From: Paenibacillus rhizophilus
Lineage (GTDB): Bacteria; Bacillota; Bacilli; Paenibacillales; Paenibacillaceae
Direction of reading: 5' to 3'
DNA length: 64,000 bases
Assembly: GCF_003854965.1 (NCBI RefSeq)
Contig: NZ_RQPI01000004.1
Location: 186,001 to 250,000 of the forward strand
The position numbers were made by a program, and so were the translations under genes. Position 1 is the first letter of the stretch, and each line of letters opens with the position of its first letter. This document shows positions 61,775 through 64,000 of this stretch, piece by piece. The notes under the pieces are model-generated. The model was not told where the DNA came from, did no database searches, and was given only the letters and a program-made list of their open reading frames with translations.

Positions 61775-62542
61775 CTAATTCATGGTCATGCCGCCTGTCA
61801 CATTGATCGCCTGTCCGGTCATGTATGACGCAAGGTGGCTGGCCAGGAAAAGCACGACATTCGCAACATCCTCCGGCTGCGCCGTCCGGCCCAGCGGCAC
61901 CTGCGAACAGTCCTCGGCCAGAATGTCCTCCGGCGTCATGCCGCGCAGCTGCGCCCCTTCGACGCGTTCGCGCCGCTTCATGTCCGTTTCGACTATGCCC
62001 GGACAGACCGCGTTCACCAGGATTTGCTTGCGGGCAAGCTCCAGGGCCATAACCTTCGTAAATCCGAGCACGGCATGCTTGGAGGCGACGTAGCTTCCCA
62101 TACAGCGATATCCGTTCTTGCCGGCCTGCGAGGCGATATTGATGATCCGTCCGCCGCCGCCCTGCCGCAGCATTTGCGCTGCGCCTGCCTTGGAGACGAG
62201 AAAGACGCCCTTGGCGTTGACGTCCATCACCTTGTCCCAGTCGCTTTCCTTGATATCCACCGCATAATCCATCGTTGATATTCCGCTGTTGTTCACCACG
62301 AAATCGATTCTTCCGAATGTCCTTACGGCAAAGTCGATCAGTTTATCGGCGTCTTCCTCCCGGGTAACATCGCAGCGGATAACCGCCAGCCGTTCCCCCC
62401 GCCGCTCCTCACCTTCACAGGCGATATCTCCGATAACGACATTGGCTCCGGCTACCAGAAACAGATCCGCGATACCTTTGCCGATTCCGGACAGACCTCC
62501 GGTTATGACCAGCGTCCTGCCGGTCAAATTGATCGTCAGCAT
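61775..62542 (-). CDS. Short-chain dehydrogenase/reductase, SrlD-like
   Basis: A protein of 255 residues. Cofactor motif 'TGGLSGIGKGIA', 'NNSGIS', catalytic Ser near 'IINIASQAG', 'YVASKHAV' and the C-terminal 'YMTGQAINVTGGM' also found in the sorbitol dehydrogenase at 8736. The substrate is unknown; a polyol or sugar alcohol is reasonable. AAGGAGCGG precedes the ATG. It starts 18 bases after luxS ends, so the two are likely one operon. Confidence 0.92.
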   Translation of the reverse strand: MLTINLTGRTLVITGGLSGIGKGIADLFLVAGANVVIGDIACEGEERRGERLAVIRCDVTREEDADKLIDFAVRTFGRIDFVVNNSGISTMDYAVDIKESDWDKVMDVNAKGVFLVSKAGAAQMLRQGGGGRIINIASQAGKNGYRCMGSYVASKHAVLGFTKVMALELARKQILVNAVCPGIVETDMKRRERVEGAQLRGMTPEDILAEDCSQVPLGRTAQPEDVANVVLFLASHLASYMTGQAINVTGGMTMN

Positions 62543-62560
62543 ACTTTTTCCGCTCCTTGC

Positions 62561-63016
62561 TTAACGCGTGAAGGGATCGTCGCTGATGCCCGCCTCAAGT
62601 ACGAGCTTCGCATATTCCTTCGCTCCGAAGAGGGAATGGTCCTTGTAGTTGCCGCATTCCAGCGCGCTGACCGCCGGTACGATCTCCGTCTCCAGAACCT
62701 TGCGCAGAACTTTGGTCAGCGCCGCCGCGACTGCAGCCGGCTCATGCTCGTCCCAGATGATCAAATAGAAGCCGGTGCGGCATCCCATGGGCGAAATATC
62801 GATAATTCCGGGCAGCTCATCGCGAAGATAGGTTGCCAGGAGATGCTCCAGCGTATGAAGGGCCGCAGTCGGCAGCGCGTCGGTATTCGGCTGCAGCAGT
62901 CTCAAATCATATTTTTGCAGGACGGCGCCTGTTCCGTTTCGTTCTGTTCCGGCAACGCGTACATAAGGAGCTTTAACTTTCGTATGATCCAATTGAAAAC
63001 TTTCGACTTTAGCCAT
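62561..63016 (-). CDS. luxS: S-ribosylhomocysteine lyase
   Basis: A protein of 151 residues. It cleaves S-ribosylhomocysteine to homocysteine and the AI-2 precursor in the activated methyl cycle. The metal motif 'HTLEH' (His-x-x-x-His) and the later '[12 protein letters not shown]' ligand segment are present, with the family start '[17 protein letters not shown]'. GAAAGGAAGAG precedes the ATG. It feeds the same sulfur pool as cysK. Confidence 0.96.
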   Translation of the reverse strand: MAKVESFQLDHTKVKAPYVRVAGTERNGTGAVLQKYDLRLLQPNTDALPTAALHTLEHLLATYLRDELPGIIDISPMGCRTGFYLIIWDEHEPAAVAAALTKVLRKVLETEIVPAVSALECGNYKDHSLFGAKEYAKLVLEAGISDDPFTR

Positions 63017-63164
63017 AGGTCTCTTCCTTTCACATGTTGATTCTATGATTCTATGAGTCGTACTCTTATTTCAAAGTAACATACTCGGAATTTAATGTAA
63101 ACCAGCAATTCATACTTATTCGATAGAATTAATAAACACAGCTAAAACCGCAGTTTCTGACGTA

Positions 63165-63193
63165 TTGACAGTAATAAAGATGCATACTATGAT
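63165..63193 (+). promoter_or_regulatory. Promoter of the MetQ-like gene
   Basis: TTGACA (63165-63170), a 17-base spacer and TATGAT (63188-63193). The leader contains TCCGATT/AATCGGA arms about 20 bases apart. No S-box riboswitch is recognised. Confidence 0.8.
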
Positions 63194-63281
63194 ATAAAAA
63201 AATTAAAATCCGATTAATTTAATGGGAAAAGTTATAAAATCGGACAATCTATCAAAGTAGATATTTAAGGGGGAAACTGGA

Positions 63282-64000
63282 ATGAAAAAAAGAAAGATTC
63301 AATGGATGTCGCCGTTATTCGTAATTATGGCTGTTGCACTTCTAATATCGGGCTGCGGTGAAAGCTCCAATGCCGCTTCGTCAGGAAACGGTTCGGAGCA
63401 GGAAGCCAAAACGCTTCGCATCAGCTTTAATCCGGGGCCTTACAGCGATCAATTCAAGAACGGCGTTGCGCCTTACCTTGAGAAAAAGGGCTACAAGATC
63501 ACCTATAAGGAGTTCACGGACGGCATTCAACCGAATGTGGCCGTAGCGAACGGGGAGATTGACGCCAATGTGTTTCAACATTCCCTTTACCTTGAATCGA
63601 TCAACAAAAGAGAAGGCATCAGCCTGATTGGCGCAGTTCAGGTTCCGACGCCTCCGATGGGCCTGTATTCCAAGAAGCACAAGAGTCTGGATGAAATCAC
63701 CGACGGCGCCCAGGTCAATCTGCCGAACGAACCGGTCAACATGCTGCGGGCGTTGACGATTCTGAAAGAAGTAGGCTGGATTACGCTGAAGGATAATATT
63801 GATCCGCTGCAAACCTCGCTTAACGACGTAACTTACAATCCGCATAACATTGAATTTGTGGCGACGGAGCCCGCGCAGGGTCCCCAGGCGCTTCAGGATG
63901 TGGATTTTGCCGCCATTCAGGGCAACTTCGCCATAGCGAATAACATCAAACTCACTACGGCGCTGAAGCTTGAAAATATGACGGACCCGTTCACCAACAT
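63282..64000 (+). CDS. MetQ/NlpA-family binding lipoprotein (3' truncated)
   Basis: The frame is open to the window edge, giving 239 residues. Lipobox 'ALLISGCGES' (Cys about residue 25), then 'RISFNPGPYSDQFKNG', 'GYKITYKEFTDGIQPNVA', 'GEIDANVFQHSLYLE' and 'IALVNLPNEPVN'-like segments typical of MetQ. It would bind D/L-methionine or a related compound for an ABC importer. TTAAGGGGGAAACTGG precedes the ATG. The start is certain; the end is outside the window. Confidence 0.9.
   Translation, partial: MKKRKIQWMSPLFVIMAVALLISGCGESSNAASSGNGSEQEAKTLRISFNPGPYSDQFKNGVAPYLEKKGYKITYKEFTDGIQPNVAVANGEIDANVFQHSLYLESINKREGISLIGAVQVPTPPMGLYSKKHKSLDEITDGAQVNLPNEPVNMLRALTILKEVGWITLKDNIDPLQTSLNDVTYNPHNIEFVATEPAQGPQALQDVDFAAIQGNFAIANNIKLTTALKLENMTDPFTN

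Noticed and set aside
63017..63281. SAM (S-box) riboswitch before the MetQ-like gene
   Set aside because: The leader is AT-rich and only about 80 bases long from the predicted start; no S-box core motifs were recognised.
1..64000. CRISPR arrays, rRNA operons, insertion sequences or transposase genes
   Set aside because: No regularly spaced repeats, no rRNA sequence and no transposase-like protein were seen on either strand.

Overview
The window reads as chromosomal DNA of a Gram-positive, low-to-mid-GC Firmicute, most likely a Paenibacillus or close relative. Supporting signs are strong AGGAGG-type ribosome binding sites, several TTG/GTG starts, sigma-A promoters of the TTGACA-N17-TATAAT type, U-tract hairpin terminators, lipobox-bearing binding proteins, and Bacillales families such as YneK/DUF2621, YvyE, LuxS and SorC-type PTS regulation. 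The genus is inferred from overall protein flavour, not from a marker gene.

Layout. 1-2160: end of a branched-chain amino-acid binding protein and alanine dehydrogenase. 2180-4060: tRNA-Glu and two near-identical tRNA-Leu(GAG) genes, the Leu genes enclosing about 1.5 kb with a PAS/Cys-motif protein and two small HTH regulators. 4070-5190: cysK. 5219-9600: a complete glucitol (sorbitol) PTS operon with a SorC-type regulator, a cre-like site on the -10 box and a palindromic operator candidate. 9630-13880: peroxide defence genes (gpx, ohr) and an iron/cobalamin-type FecCD ABC importer. 14215-15070: two small proteins. 15150-26091: Tad/Flp pilus locus 1 (TadZ, TadA, TadB, TadC, Flp pilin, three TadE/G-like proteins, prepilin peptidase, FHA protein) behind a structured leader. 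26117-29789: housekeeping genes (epimerase, YneK, endonuclease IV with a C-terminal extension, PurU). 29901-36453: a second, highly divergent Tad-like locus (SAF/CpaB protein, TadZ-like protein without P-loop lysine, divergent TadA ATPase, two membrane platform proteins, two tandem micro-peptides of 68 and 47 residues, two pseudopilin-like proteins). 36669-43523: three AT-richer secreted proteins, two carrying PKD/Ig-like repeats. 43700-50629: transketolase, PpnP, a decayed stretch, a beta-hydroxyacid dehydrogenase, Pgi, YvyE and a TetR regulator. 50776-55276: YjbQ and a sulfate ABC importer whose binding-protein gene sits behind a tandemly duplicated terminator-like hairpin. 55479-60836: a PhnP-like hydrolase and a CUT1-type ABC importer joined to a nucleoside hydrolase. 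60881-64000: acetyltransferase, luxS with an SDR gene, and the start of a MetQ-type lipoprotein.

How the parts fit together. Locus 1 has a prepilin peptidase and a recognisable Flp pilin but no CpaB-like protein. Locus 2 has the CpaB-like protein and an intact-looking secretion ATPase but no peptidase and no standard pilin. The two could share parts. The directly following secreted PKD proteins are candidates for surface proteins made with, displayed by or exported through the second machine. This is the most interesting part of the window. Sulfur genes (cysK, sulfate importer, luxS, MetQ-like) recur but are dispersed.
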